A DNA stretch of 64,000 nt from Nautilus pompilius (taxonomy: Eukaryota > Mollusca > Cephalopoda > Nautilida > Nautilidae): assembly GCA_018389105.1 (NCBI GenBank), contig JACATO010001579.1, positions 1 to 64,000 of the forward strand, in the 5' to 3' direction. Positions 51,901-62,250 of the stretch are shown here, one piece after another; the stretch's first letter is position 1; each line of letters starts with the position of its first letter. Below the pieces are notes generated by a model. The model was given only the letters and a program-made list of their open reading frames with translations, was not told where the DNA came from and did not search any database. A program made the position numbers and the translations under genes.

Positions 51901-54900
51901 CCATTTTATAAATTTGTTTTGACTTCCAGTTGATGGCACGAAATACGTGATACTGTTTTAGAATTCCACCATATGTTTGTATGAGCAGCTTCAGGTATAT
52001 TTACGTATTTAACCTGGACAAAGGTATTTGATTATGACGAGAATCTTGACAGGCAGTCAAGGGTCTGTAGAAACGGACAAACAGAAATATGAAATTTTAA
52101 TCACTTTTTTCGTTAATTATCTCTTTCTAGGTTAAGAAATCTTCAGACATTTGGTGCTTCGTGTCTATTTAAGTTTCATAAACTGGGAGTTTATGGTACA
52201 TCTTCTCAAATTAATTGAGTTACCATGTTGTAGATTGGTTTCAGTTGTTAGCGGATGTGAACATTTACTGACTTAATTATGATGGACATAAAAATGAACT
52301 ATTTTGTAATCAGCTTTTGTTTTGATTCTGCAGAGTTCAAGGATGGGTTTTGACCATTGGGGAAAGAAAGTGACCAATCCGGTCAATACAGACTGATGTG
52401 ATTACAGTATTTGTTCAGTAAATCCATTTTGGAAAGAGAAACCAAATAAATGTAATAAATGAACCTATTAGTCTCATTCAATTAATAAACATTGGAGTTT
52501 TCTGATTTACTGTTTTATTTAACTTTGCAATCGTAGTCATTACTGAAGTCATTTGCCTTTGATTTTGAAGAAGTTTCAAATTGTATCAGTTGGCACAATA
52601 TGTTATATTTGTTCTTTTAAAATAGAAATGACTGAAATAGCAAAAATATGATTTTTCCTTTGATTAGATCAGGCTAATAAAGCCCCATTTGATAGTCGTC
52701 TTCTGTTGTCACCATTAGGATTAACTTGAGCAGGAATACCGATGTATAAATATTATCGTTGTTTTTAATTTTCAGTGGTGCAAACAGGTCCAGGTAAGAT
52801 GATCGAATTATTTTCATGTCAGGTATTTAACCTACTCTGACCCATTTTGATTTCACCGATTTAGATAGATACTCAACATGGTTATCCAGATATTTCTGAT
52901 CTCAACACTGTGCATACTTATTCAGGGCCATCTTAAGAATATTTGAGGACCCCTGCCCCACCCCTGAACACATTAAAATTAAGTTTTTAAACTGGGAAAT
53001 TTGTGGCATTTCATTACAGAAAATTGCTTTATAATTGATTGAAAGTCTGTTTTTGAGTATGTCGCTTTCAATGCACATGAGGAAAAGCAAATTCAACCAC
53101 TGCTGTTCCATTGTGCTGCGAAGATGATTCTTTGTAAGTTTCAACCTGGAAAATGAATGCTCCCCGGTACAGTTGGTCACCATCATGCACACACATATTC
53201 TGAGTGTGATTTCAACATTTGGAATCACAGTTTTCAGCTTATCTGAAATGAGTTTGCTGTACGTGTCTGGAAGAGTCTTGCATTCTTCATCGTTGACAAT
53301 GTAGTGCTTGAATTGCTTGCATTCATTGAGTAATTCATTGTAATCAAGATCTTCATGATAAGCATTAGCCAATTTTTCACACCTTTGACTAAGCTCATTA
53401 CAGTCAATTGTTTTTAATTGACTGAAGGAGGAAAACAGATTTCCAATACTTTCGTAGGCTTCTGCACGTTTAGTCAGGTGAGAGTCCAGAACAGGAAAGT
53501 ATGTTTCCACCTTGAATTTTTCAATTTCGTGGAGAAGTATCTGTTCTGCTGACCCATCATATCTGGTAAGACACACATTTCACTCTCTTGCACATTTGTC
53601 TCCATCACTATATTTCAAATCTGCACACCTGCTTTTAGCCTTTGCTTCATACTCACTGAATTTGTCTCTCATTTCCTGAAGATAAGCTTTCAGAGACTTC
53701 CGGAGATCAATGGCAACGATTATGTCCACATCTTTTGACTGCAAAATTTTACTTGTTTTTGTTCACTCTTTCCAGAATGTCATTCCAAAGAATTGTCAAA
53801 AAGATGTTTTCTAGCTTCTCCATTTTCTTGCTCAATCTTTCTGACACACGTCTTGTGTTCCACTCCTGATCAGCATCAACTGCGAGGGCATCCAATGCAT
53901 TTTGAATTTCCTCAAAACCTCCATGAAGAGCAGTGACGGCATCGAAATGTGCTGACCGTCTCATGTCAGAGAGACACTTGACTACAATATGATTCTTTCC
54001 CAAGGATGTCGTCAAAACATTCTAGCGATGTGTGGAAGCCAAGAAAAAAGGAATACAAACACTGAACAAAGTTAAAGCAGATGATCTGTGGAGCACACTC
54101 TGCCGCTTTTACTCCCACCAAGTTCAGACTGTCCAGCACAAGGGATATATATAGCAAATTCATTTAGTTCAAGGATCCATGTTTGCAATCCAGTGCAGCA
54201 TCCTGCCATATTTCATTTTTTATGAGTTGTTGGGTTATTGTCTGGCAACCGGTGATACAGGCATATTGGATGTAAGGTAATTTTTGTATACTCTCTTCCT
54301 TATAAAAAGTGCTTCTTATATGCCGGCAAACATGGTTAACCTTAATTTTTATTTTTCAAATTGAATTTTGTGTCCCCTAATATCACGGGGACCCCAGGCA
54401 ACTGCCCGGTGTGCCCATGCGATAAGTTCCAAAGACATGTGGATATATTTTGATTTTGTTTCTTAATAGCTTTGCTCAGGATCTTTGAAGGGATAAAAAG
54501 GTCAGTCATTAGAACATGATTATTCAGATCTCTATAAGCCTATGACCCCAGCATGTTCAAGGGAATAAAGTTATCTAAACATCTCTTTTCAACATAACCC
54601 AAGAAATTCTTCATAGCATAGTAAGACAAGCAGGTGATGGCACTCATCTTTCTTGATTGCTAAAATACCTTTGTGATACAGTTTGGGAAGGCTAGGACTA
54701 CCATCACTTGTGTAAGATATACAAACAACCTCAATAATATGTCTCATGAAATCCACAAGCAGCAATTGGAAATTCTACAGATCATCTACAGCGTTGGAAC
54801 AAAACTCTTAGTGTATTAATCCTATTCTTTGATCCTTTTCCATAGAACACTTCATTATTCCTGATTCTAAAGTTAAAAAATAAAAGACGTCATTTTTTCT

Positions 54901-57900
54901 ACACTGAAGAAGTTACTTACTATGTACCGTATCAAAAGATGGACTCTCTTTATTAGCTAGTTGATGCTTGGCATCATCTTTGAATGGAGTATGTAACTGC
55001 AGTCAAAAGTACTTTGCTACAACCCCATTTATAATAGCTTTTCACTATGATTTCTGTCTGGTGGAGCCAGTCATTGAATTTTTGCAAAGTCTAGTAATAT
55101 TTTTTAAATAGTCCTTGAGAGAACTGCCCCTGAACCTGGTAGTCTTGGTAAGTACACAGAAATTTTATAACAATAAGAAACACTGAATGAACATTACTTC
55201 CAATACTTTTCTAATATCTGCCATTGTGATTGTGTAGATTCAACTCTATATTAAAAAAACCATTTAGTTTGTTCTTACAGCTTTACTATGATTATAGTGA
55301 CAAGAAAAAATAGTTTGTGTTTGTTGTTGGAAACTCTCTAATATCTTCCAGAATTAATTAAGCATTTTTGAAATTTTGAAATCAATTTAACGAAATTACA
55401 GGAATTTTGTGATTAAGCTTACTTAACATTTACATATCTTTACATCAATAATGAAAATTAATTATTGGGTATGATTCACTTTAATCTATTTCTATATACG
55501 ATGAGGCAAGAAGCTTATTGAAGAGACATCTTAAGTATATTTATCTACACAAATGGTTGGTAGTATAGCAATCTTATCTTATTAAAAATTCAATTTCTCA
55601 GTAATATAATTCATAATTGTTTCATATTAATACCTGAAAACACTCCTCTATCAGCCATTCCAACCCACCAATTCTAAATACTCAATACGTTCTCTTACAC
55701 ATCAAACAACTAAAGTAACAGTTTCTCATCTGAATGAATAATTCTTTAAAACATGAAAACTAGTAAAATCACTATCTTCTTGGGTAAGGATTTCATGTGT
55801 TCAACATGTAGTTAAACCTGCACTTTACACAGTGCTGTCTGCCTCCTTTTTAGTATATGTTTATCACCCATAGCTTTATTTTAGTTTCATAGCAGCAGCT
55901 GCTTATTTCTGATTTTGTATGCCCCTTAGCAGCAGTAGGGAGTTTGTGCTTACTGCCAAATTGCATGGCTAGAGAGTGTCTTGGGTTGCACTACAGTCGC
56001 CCGTATTGAAGCCATTCTTAGAAAGCTAAATTGGCTGGCATGAACAGTATTCTGCACATACTTGTTGCATCAATCAGGACATTAATGAGAAGTATGAAAA
56101 CGTTACCTTTCGGTCATCATCCTGTAAAAACTGGGTCTCATGCTGGTAGAAGCAATCCTCAGGGAGTCTTGTAGATTCCTGTTTCCTGACTTGCAATACT
56201 TTGTATTGCTGCAGAACTGCTCACAGATATCAGTTTCAAAACTTGACTACAAAGCTTTGGATATTTGGTTTTTGCCAGAAATAACTTGTAGAAATCCACC
56301 AGGTCTTTTGACCTGAATTGTTGTTTGAGATCCATGCTGCATTGCAGGTAAATCACCTCTAATCGAAACTTTACTGGAGCATCTTCAGGTTGACTTTCAA
56401 AAGACACGAAAAACAACTGAAACTGCCACTCATAAACACACAACTCGTGGAATCTTCGTTCAAAATCCACTCAGTTTTTTTATCTCAGCTGGATACATCT
56501 CCCTATCATATTTTCTTACACATGTCTTTGAGGACATGGAAAATGTGTTAAAACATTGGTTCCAAGCTAATTCTCCACAAGCAGCAGTTTAGTCTGAAAA
56601 GCTCTGATTTCTCTGTAGAGTTGATTAATTAGTTGGTTCTTTCCTTGTCATTTGTTGAACAAGACATTTAGGTAGTCTGTGTTGCCTACCAGGAAAGCAA
56701 AATCAGAGATCCATTGGAGATCAGAAAACTCTTTGTGTCTTTTCCTTTCTCTGTAAGGTACAAAACAATTGCTTTACGGAGGTACCATTCATGGGCTGGA
56801 AGAAGTTCACAAAGCTGCTGATGCGTCAATGAAGTTTTACACCTAATAAACTTGAACCACCTGACTTTTCATGACATCAGCAAAAGCAATAGATTTTGCA
56901 GCAAGAGACTCTTGATGAATGATAAAATGACACCAGAGTGGGGGTGTATCAAAGTTGCAACTTTGCAGCTCCTTTATCATTCACCCTTGAAATCCTATTC
57001 ACTCATTGGTTATCTGACCATTTTCTCATGAGACAAGCATAAAGCTAGAAGCTCATTATCAAAGGGTTGGAAATGTTGAAGAGTTCTCCTGTATCTATCT
57101 CTTGCTTCAAGGCCAGCATCTCTCGTTATTTGAAACCTTGCACTGAGTCATCCTAATAAAGATGGCCAGTTGAGAGGAGTCACAGCACAATCACTCCAGG
57201 TAAGATTCTTAGGAGCAGACTTCTTTCTTGGACAAACAAAATTGGCAAAGATCTGAATGCACTTTACTGAAGCTCTCTCTCTCGCTCTCTCTCCCTCATT
57301 TAATGGCTTTATTTTCTTTCCAATAACTTTGGCTATCCTGTAGTTTGCTGTTATGAAGTCTTTGGCCTCTGCATCGCGGTTCCTGAAAATGCTCTGCCTC
57401 ACTCTGAAGCTGTTAAGAAAGATTACTCACTTTGCATGGCGAAGGTCTCATAACAGACAAGGCAAACAATGTTTCCATTCCATATTGAAAATTATGTTTT
57501 CCGACTCAATTTTCTCTCTCCTTTTGATGAACCATTGCGGAAATGATCCTTGGTCTGTTGAATTTTTTTCAAAAAATGGCATCAAAAGTATTCTCCTGCC
57601 ACTCCAGCCTCTATGGAAACCTACAATGCAAGATCATGATATTTCATAACCTCAGTTACTGTAACAAATAGCAATAGGATGGCCAGAGAGGAAAAAGAAA
57701 TTGCAATTATAATTTTTTTCAAAATTAAGAAATAAGACAACTGATCATCATATTATCCTCACATTCAAATGAATTTTCATTCCAAAAGATGACCATAAGA
57801 ATTTTATTTTCGGAAATGAATAAACAAAACTGCTGGTCCAAGTTTGAACACATGAATGTATATTGCCAGCTCTTAAGGAGAATACTGGTAAGAGCTTCCA

Positions 57901-60900
57901 AAGTCCAGAATTTTCCCAGATCTGCCATGTGCCATGTCCCAAGGTGACCAAGATATTTGATTGTTTTGATACTACCTATTCAATTAAAACATTATGCTTT
58001 AAAAATGCTTCAGGGGTTGTCTATTGCCTACCACTGCCATAAATAATCATCTCCCCATATGATGAATATAATGTGTTTTCCAAATATGAATAACCTTTTA
58101 TTACCAATGTCCAAATGTCGGTTGATTTGTGAAAGAAATAACAAAATACATCTTTAATCAGGTTGACAACAGGAATTGATGAAGTGCTCTCATCGAGATG
58201 ACAATGATGAAACTGTGTCGTCATTGAATTTTCTGGTAAACTGTATTATTTCAAATGACTTTAATTATTGTCCTGTTTGTGTATTTTCATTACAATATTA
58301 GTCAAGTCGGTCTCAATATATAAACGCGTGTACATTTCAAACGCAGATAACTTTCATTCAAAAGGCAGTAAGACGTATTACAGGTCTCAGCTGCATCCCT
58401 GAGGCGATGTTACTGCACTCTATCTTGAATTGATCATTATTACTAACACAGGATATTTTCTCAGTTGTCTCCATCGCACTAAACTCAGTGATTGGGGAGA
58501 TCATTTTTCATCCAGCATCATTCAATGGCCAAAATCAGTTGTTGTTGATAAAGAATGAAATATTTTGCTGTTTTCCATTTCTACTGATTTCACTCCAAGC
58601 CACCACCACCACCACCATACATATGAGGTAAGTAGTTTGTGTACCTGTGACCTAACAGAACAGAAAAATATCTCCCATGTTCTATTGATTACTGAACATG
58701 ATCTTTTAAAATTTAATCATAGAAACCCAACGAAAATACCATGGGGGGGCAGCGTTGAGAGGCTGTGTTAAATCAAAACATGCGAAATGCCTACTTCTGG
58801 GTAACTCGTGGTCAGTCAGGTACAAAATGATTGTAGGTTCCAAACAATGGAGTCCCTTCATTGCCAAAGCTCCAAGAAAGCCAGACTGCTTGTCATCTGC
58901 CTAAATATTGAGGTTTCTCTCTTTACTATGGAATCCTACCCCAGCATTCTTTCTCTCAGGTTTATACTGAAGTGCAGTAGGTGCCTGTCATCCTTTGATT
59001 TTCAACGAGTTACTGCTAAAATTCCTCGATGTGCTACCTTTCCAAAAGATATTGTTAAATTCTAAAGACCCTGTTCTAGTGGTTAAATGATAAGAAGCTA
59101 GAAGTAATCTCGCTGATATTTGTTAACACAATATTAGACATTTTCATTGGTAGTTGATTTTTCAAGCATTTTAAATTATTTATCTGCTTTGTGTTTGCTA
59201 TAAGAATACAAATAATTCTTGAAATTACAATGCTTAAGGGTAAAATCAAAATACAAAGAATACCTGTATTTCTAGGTTGCATCATGTAAACCATCGGACT
59301 AACAACATGTAATATATTACACATTGACAGTACATTTCAACCTACGAATGATTGTTAAAATCATTCTACCTGTAGCATTGTCTAGAAATTTTCAAACATA
59401 ATATATACTAAATATGGCAAGATTTCAAAGCTTCCACTGATGAATGATGGGTTTATCAGAAAGACAAGCTAGTGAATTTAGTAACTGATCATCGTTTGTT
59501 CTCCAGTTGACTTCAGGAATGAGAATGGAAACGCAGTTACCTCATCATACGATTAAGATGATTTCATGTATTTTAAATTTGTATCTATCTACCTGTGTGT
59601 CAGATGACTGGGAGAGAAGAACACATTCACAACACAAATGGAGTCACAGAGAGCCAGAAAACATCCTTTGGTTAAAGGTGAGGTTACCTTTAAGATTTCA
59701 GGTACAAAGATCTAATTTAATTTCTTCTCTTTGAACTTGCATGAAAAGTAATAGTTTCATAGAAATGTTTTCTGAAGTGTGATTTTTATGATCTCAAAGC
59801 TGAGGCACTTGACATTCCCGCCAGCCATGGGTGATAAAGTGATAATCACATAACACATTCTAATTGTTAACTGCAATAAAAGAAAACACAAAACGTCTGA
59901 CATTCTCAAATAATATTTTTGATGTTACAGACACTTTTCAAACATCTACCCGTGTTGGCGTTCAGTATGCAGAAGAAGGGAAGCTACAGAGGTCCAGCAC
60001 ATTTACTAACAATATATCGTGTCAAATATTTTTTGTCACAAATAGCAATTACACTAAACATAATACCAAAAGGCTATTGATTGAAACAGACAGTAGTGCA
60101 AAGAACCTTTGTAAAATTAGGAGAATAAAATGGGCTAAATTTCCATTTAAAGGGACACAGTTGAATTATGTTCTAATGTTAACCCCGCACAAACTGGCAT
60201 CCATATTAGGTGGTCACTATACAGAAACCTATCTGCTTTCACCATCAATTACTCTCGAGAAAAGTGGGTTATAAAATTTGCTGAACCATGTATCAAACTA
60301 TTAACCATAACTTGTGACAGCAAGAATCTGTATGATTGCATCCCCAGCTAGTTATTTCTATAATACGTTATTTCGTTTTGTTTGCTGGATGTTTTACAAG
60401 AGTTGTCTGTGTGTGGTTCCAAATAGATTACAGAACCTCCAGTTAACCTACCGATCAGTGTACAGAAGGACGTACTTCTCCACGAGCTGAGACAGAGCCA
60501 AGGACTCCCAAGAGTTTATACTGTGCTAATTTAGTAAATTCAAATAATTTATCTGAAAAATATTTTGCAAACAAATTAGTTTATTGCAGACAACAAACTC
60601 CAACAAGTCTCAATGAAATAAAATAATGATATCAAATACTTTAAATGATGCGATAAAAGTCTTTGTTAAGCTCGCACGACTTGTCAAATGTTGGGAAGAC
60701 AACAATTATTCTGGAAATTAGATGAAATGACAAATTTATTTAATAGAGCCTAAATGAGAACAAAATATGTTAACTTAGAATAATTATAATTAAACACTAC
60801 CTTATCAGAAAAAACCTTTTGTCGTTATAACCACCAAGCAAATTCTAGGCATTCTATCAAATAAATTTTCAGAGTAGACTGGTATTAGTGAGTTCTGAGA

Positions 60901-62250
60901 AATATTCATGTACTGCCCCAACTGTTGTATCGTACATCATGTGTCATTTTTCTGTTCAACAATTCCAAAGGTAACACATGTCGGAATCATGCAGACAAAG
61001 AAAACATCTGCTTATGAAGTCGTCACATCAACAAATTATTGCCTGTGATCGTAGAATAATGCAGTAATCTTCAATGCATGTTGTTCAGTTTGTTTTGAAC
61101 AATTCACCAACGTAGTTTGCTTCAAACATTATGATACCACCCAACCCCTAACGATCTACCGTAACTGTAACACACTAATCACTTTAGCGTTATCAAAGCT
61201 GCCGATTACCGAAAAATGGTCACAAATCACCTTAAAGAGTAAAATATCAAATGTGTTTCACGATCTATTTCTCCCCAACCCCGACGTCACCTAAACCCTA
61301 TAGAACATGTCTGGGATGAGCTCTCTTGGAGCACAGAACAATGGATACATGCATCTGGAACCATTTCTGCACTGTGCCAGATATCTGGTGTATAGTATGA
61401 AATGCAGGTGTAATGCTGCAGTGAAGCATAGAAATATCAATGCACACTACTAAAGGTCATGTGACTATAGGAGAGGCAGACTATGACTTATTCCCTGTAA
61501 TTAAGATATATCTAGATATTCTGCAATTGAATTCTATGTCACACTTTCTGATTAGGTTTGAACCCTGTGCAGGTTTTTAAAATCCTAAATGGCTTTGTAC
61601 AATTTATTTCCCTATATAGTTTAAATCTTTTGTCAAGTTGTTATGGTTGCAAGACCATTGTGTGTGAACCATAATATTTCTTTTACATCCATTCTCAAGC
61701 AGCTGGTAAGTGTAGCTTAGAGTGAGTGAGAAGTACTACTGCAGCCAGTCGAGTCAAACAGATAACTAATACTGAGGTAATGACAAACAAACTGATAATC
61801 TAGAATACTGATTACAGATATCTGTGTATTTCCCTCCTCTTATTCCATAATATTAGTAAATCCACAAAATAGGAATTTAAAAAAAACAGAATAATCATGT
61901 CTACCCCCCATTGTACCTCTAATCCAAACTGACAACATGCTTCATCTTCAGCTGTTTTCTTGTCATGGTTGAGTCTGATCTGTTCCGTTTTCTTACATTT
62001 ACTTTTCTCTGCCTGCCTCCTATTTCTGATTCAAAGTCTGAACAACGAATTGCACTGTTTATCAAAAACAATTTTAGCAAAATTGTTTACACGTTTTCAG
62101 TAGCAGGAAAAGCAAACAAACTCCTCCCATCAGATTTGTTACAGCCAAACACAACAACACTCTTCAGATCATCAATCAAATTAAACACATGTACAGATCA
62201 TCAGATAGAAAGTATAGATCAACTTACTGCAGAGACAAGTAAAATGACAG
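33831..62250 (+). CDS. Gene B: Ig-superfamily transmembrane receptor, multi-exon model (frameshift in Ig6)
   Basis: The model is signal peptide (33831-33901), Ig1 (37570-37878), Ig2 (38313-38636), Ig3 (41075-41422), Ig4 (42954-43232), Ig5 (45955-46260), Ig6 (47197-47520, frameshifted), transmembrane (49319-49468), and tail microexons 52776-52793 and 55112-55147. Further tail candidates extend to 62250. All main junctions are GT-AG and phase 1, so each Ig domain is one exon. The product would be a type I surface receptor with six extracellular Ig-like domains, of the kind used in adhesion or immune recognition. Function is inferred from layout only. An internal stop in Ig6 means the gene as given encodes a truncated, membrane-less protein unless that exon is skipped or the sequence is wrong. 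Confidence 0.75.
33902..35152. other. Intron 1 of gene B, left part
   Basis: AT-rich intronic sequence, with no supported feature seen before the piggyBac element. Confidence 0.5.
35157..36770 (+). mobile_element. piggyBac element with intact ends and internally deleted transposase
   Basis: Both ends carry a perfect 14-bp inverted repeat, CCCATTTCATTCCA (35157-35170) and its complement (36757-36770). They are flanked by TTAA on each side (35153-35156, 36771-36774), the defining piggyBac target duplication. A second, subterminal inverted repeat (ccccatttggggatc near 35175, gatccccaaatggg near 36622) lies further in. The body, 1.6 kb, holds transposase pieces but lacks the middle, so it should be non-autonomous. 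It sits in intron 1 of gene B. Confidence 0.95.
35558..36495 (+). pseudogene. piggyBac transposase, core deleted
   Basis: From ATG at 35558 comes an acidic N-terminal region (NIDKAVEFLETMEDEIP, then many Asp/Glu), as in piggyBac proteins. After about 90 codons the sequence passes, through a frame change near 35810, directly to the late part of the family: GIKASGTVRLNRLPGN, then DLADWKTQKYRVGIKSKK (the region of the third catalytic aspartate). It finishes with a C-terminal cysteine finger CKVCKRNARKQCGQC plus HVQC (about 36397-36475) ending at TAA 36493-36495. Roughly the central half, with the first two catalytic aspartates, is gone. Other frame breaks occur. Confidence 0.85.
37570..37878 (+). 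CDS. Gene B exon Ig1
   Basis: This is a 309-nt phase 1-1 exon, from acceptor taaaatttttag to donor gtgagttc, open throughout. It has a first cysteine in KIWITCFTHTGG, a core tryptophan in EIEWWLGG, and an ending SDHGIKIYCESGG, the DxGxxYC variant of the Ig F-strand motif. An N-glycosylation sequon (NQT) occurs in the middle. It lies outside the duplicated block, so no second copy is in the window. Confidence 0.85.
38313..38636 (+). CDS. Gene B exon Ig2
   Basis: This is a 324-nt phase 1-1 exon, from acceptor tcttttacag to donor gtaagtat. It starts APVKNLYIGNYYG. The first cysteine region is SRSCHCTATYVKP, the core tryptophans lie in IIKWYWIKDRE, and the ending is NADHRRIIYCKGYN. An NIT sequon is present. 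Two cysteines close together at the B strand are unusual for a simple Ig domain. Confidence 0.85.
38637..41074. other. Intron between Ig2 and Ig3
   Basis: Nothing recognised; open frames on the minus strand (40424-40609, 40778-41005) have no supporting motif. Confidence 0.5.
41075..41422 (+). CDS. Gene B exon Ig3
   Basis: This is a 348-nt phase 1-1 exon, from acceptor gtttttcag to donor gtaagtat, open. It starts KVNKVYISNNVTGKS. The first cysteine is in TDIYCSANKTDPK, the tryptophan in ITFWEVRQNG, and the ending is DRRDDGVKIYCHGRN. NVT and NKT sequons are visible. It is longer than the neighbouring Ig exons, with a basic loop (KMLRRMQQKILKHS). The left edge of duplicated unit B lies about 390 bp downstream. 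Confidence 0.85.
42954..43232 (+). CDS. Gene B exon Ig4 (intact)
   Basis: This is a 279-nt phase 1-1 exon with the same splice sites as 1145-1422 but without its deletion. It codes APYDPPVISGIN, VKVYCSWRGGNPD, TLKCPGNSPTT, then HRKHCICTGLHTHKT and TQVFKVS. The order Cys, loop Cys, then CIC near the end fits an Ig-like domain with an extra cysteine pair. The usual DxGxYxC ending and an obvious core tryptophan beyond that in SWRGG are not seen. Confidence 0.85.
44303..45388. other. 1.1-kb segment present only in unit B
   Basis: Unit A reads ttaatatgaagttgt where unit B has 1.1 kb ending in a (TA) tract at about 45367-45388. The boundary falls at a TA dinucleotide. No inverted ends and no coding remnant were found. 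It could be an insertion or a unit A deletion. Confidence 0.6.
45955..46260 (+). CDS. Gene B exon Ig5 (intact)
   Basis: This is a 306-nt phase 1-1 exon, from acceptor tcttatttag to donor gtacgttg, open. It starts RPVVKMILSTTKIQ; the first cysteine is in NITCYIQSDGNPP, a PWEHWWGQVHLRTLSG stretch follows, and the ending is DSGTYKCTVINGN. The W..H....G......L.G pattern followed by DxGxYxC resembles Ig domains common in mollusc receptor genes. It is the intact counterpart of 8652-8956. Confidence 0.88.
47197..47520 (+). pseudogene. Gene B exon Ig6, frameshifted
   Basis: This has the same splice sites as gene A 9886-10212 but is three bases shorter through two separate losses. One base is lost near 47345 (ccatttttcaagg against ccattttgtcaagg) and two near 47488 (gggtaacagcc against gggtaatacagcc). 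Frame is restored after the second, but the first shift meets TGA at 47361-47363. As given, gene B stops here before the membrane span. Skipping the exon would keep frame. A base-calling error at the first site alone would not repair the second. Confidence 0.85.
49319..49468 (+). CDS. Gene B transmembrane exon
   Basis: This 150-nt phase 1-1 exon is near-identical to 12026-12175: stalk EPEAIVGVAGNLP, helix from IGIPIAAFFVGLVL to VAVI, and basic stop-transfer SRYIYRRLLFKQRAEH. Amino-acid changes against gene A cluster in the cytoplasmic flank (M to L, L to F, I to R). Confidence 0.92.
50623..50720 (+). CDS. Candidate alternative terminal exon with hydrophobic end (gene B)
   Basis: This is the unit B copy of 13318-13415, with the same acceptor, frame and stop and no coding difference seen. 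It begins GFSPGSSYNTA and ends FVVLWLKLK. The same caveat applies: intronic conservation around it is just as high. Confidence 0.3.
51341..51376 (+). CDS. Candidate 36-nt tail exon (gene B)
   Basis: This is the unit B copy of 14035-14070 with unchanged splice sites. It gives EEEVED then stop in phase 1. Confidence 0.35.
52776..52793 (+). CDS. Gene B tail microexon, 18 nt
   Basis: The acceptor taattttcag and donor gtaagatg bound it; phase 1-1, coding VVQTGP as in gene A. The hAT insertion lies 130 bp downstream in the following intron. Confidence 0.6.
52923..54163 (-). pseudogene. hAT (ZMYM1/DUF4371-type) transposase, 5'-truncated
   Basis: Three minus-strand frames (54163-53966, 54015-53749, 53576-52923) together form the C-terminal half of a hAT transposase. 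The first has LLYISLVLDSLNLVGVKAAEC; the second VVKCLSDMRRSAHFDAV, DALAVDADQEWNTRR and SERLSKKMEKLE. The third ends in the hAT dimerisation signature CTGEHSFSRLKLTKNHLRS followed by LLFLMCIESDIL. The TTF-type zinc finger and N-terminal catalytic region of ZMYM1-like proteins are missing, and at least two frameshifts break the rest. The long clean third frame suggests recent arrival. Confidence 0.85.
52923..54426 (-). mobile_element. ZMYM1-like hAT element, unit B only
   Basis: Unit A has an uninterrupted intron here, so this is an insertion. The left end begins cagggccatcttaag, typical of hAT terminal repeats (CAGGGC...). The right part ends ccaggcaactgcccggtgtgcccatgcgataag, after which about ten terminal bases appear missing, so no clean 8-bp target duplication can be shown. 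The element is shortened compared with full-length relatives and carries only the 3' half of a transposase gene on the minus strand. Confidence 0.85.
55112..55147 (+). CDS. Gene B tail microexon, 36 nt
   Basis: The acceptor is ttttaaatag and the donor gtaagtac. It codes VLERTAPEPGSL, three residues longer than in gene A because of a 9-nt insertion just before the donor. The original donor position (ctg|gtagtc) still has GT, so an alternative 27-nt form is conceivable. Confidence 0.6.
56159..57650 (-). mobile_element. GTF2IRD2-like hAT transposase remnant (unit B copy)
   Basis: This is the second copy of the remnant at 17390-18800. It has the same FERRFHELCVYEWQFQLFF C-terminal piece and the IAKVIGKKIKPLNEGE piece, with a slightly different pattern of short indels. 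It has been inherited with the duplication. Confidence 0.8.
58600..58627 (+). CDS. Candidate 28-nt tail exon with histidine run (gene B)
   Basis: This is the unit B copy of 19803-19830, with the same acceptor, the (CCA)6 run and strong donor. Confidence 0.2.
58960..58980 (+). CDS. Candidate terminal tail exon with tyrosine motif (gene B)
   Basis: This is the unit B copy of 20161-20181; VYTEVQ then stop in phase 0, with an unchanged acceptor. The phase is unproven. Confidence 0.2.
   Translation, partial: VYTEVQ
59604..59677 (+). CDS. Candidate tail exon, 74 nt (gene B)
   Basis: This is the unit B copy of 20801-20874, open in phase 1: DWERRTHSQHKWSHREPEN then LWLK. Differences from gene A are substitutions only. 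Confidence 0.4.
59931..60274 (+). CDS. Candidate tail or terminal exon (gene B)
   Basis: This is the unit B copy of 21128-21546, beginning DTFQTSTRVGVQYAEEGKL. An in-frame codon insertion near the start is tolerated; a later shift ends the frame 24 codons earlier than in gene A. Confidence 0.4.
61265..61435 (+). mobile_element. Tc1-like transposase C-terminal remnant (unit B copy)
   Basis: LNPIEHVWDEL (61291-61323) and SMKCRCNAAVKH (61395-61430) are as in unit A. The roughly 90 bp at about 61070-61155, upstream and absent from unit A, may be a further piece of the same element that unit A has lost. Confidence 0.8.
62101..62250 (+). CDS. Gene B tail exon, 150 nt
   Basis: From acceptor acacgttttcag to donor gtgagctt; 150 nt, phase 1-1 and open, coding AGKANKLLPSDLLQP to LTAETSKMTG. 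It differs from gene A by a few missense changes and no indels, while the flanking introns do contain indels, which favours a coding exon. Any exon after this lies beyond the duplicated block. Confidence 0.55.
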
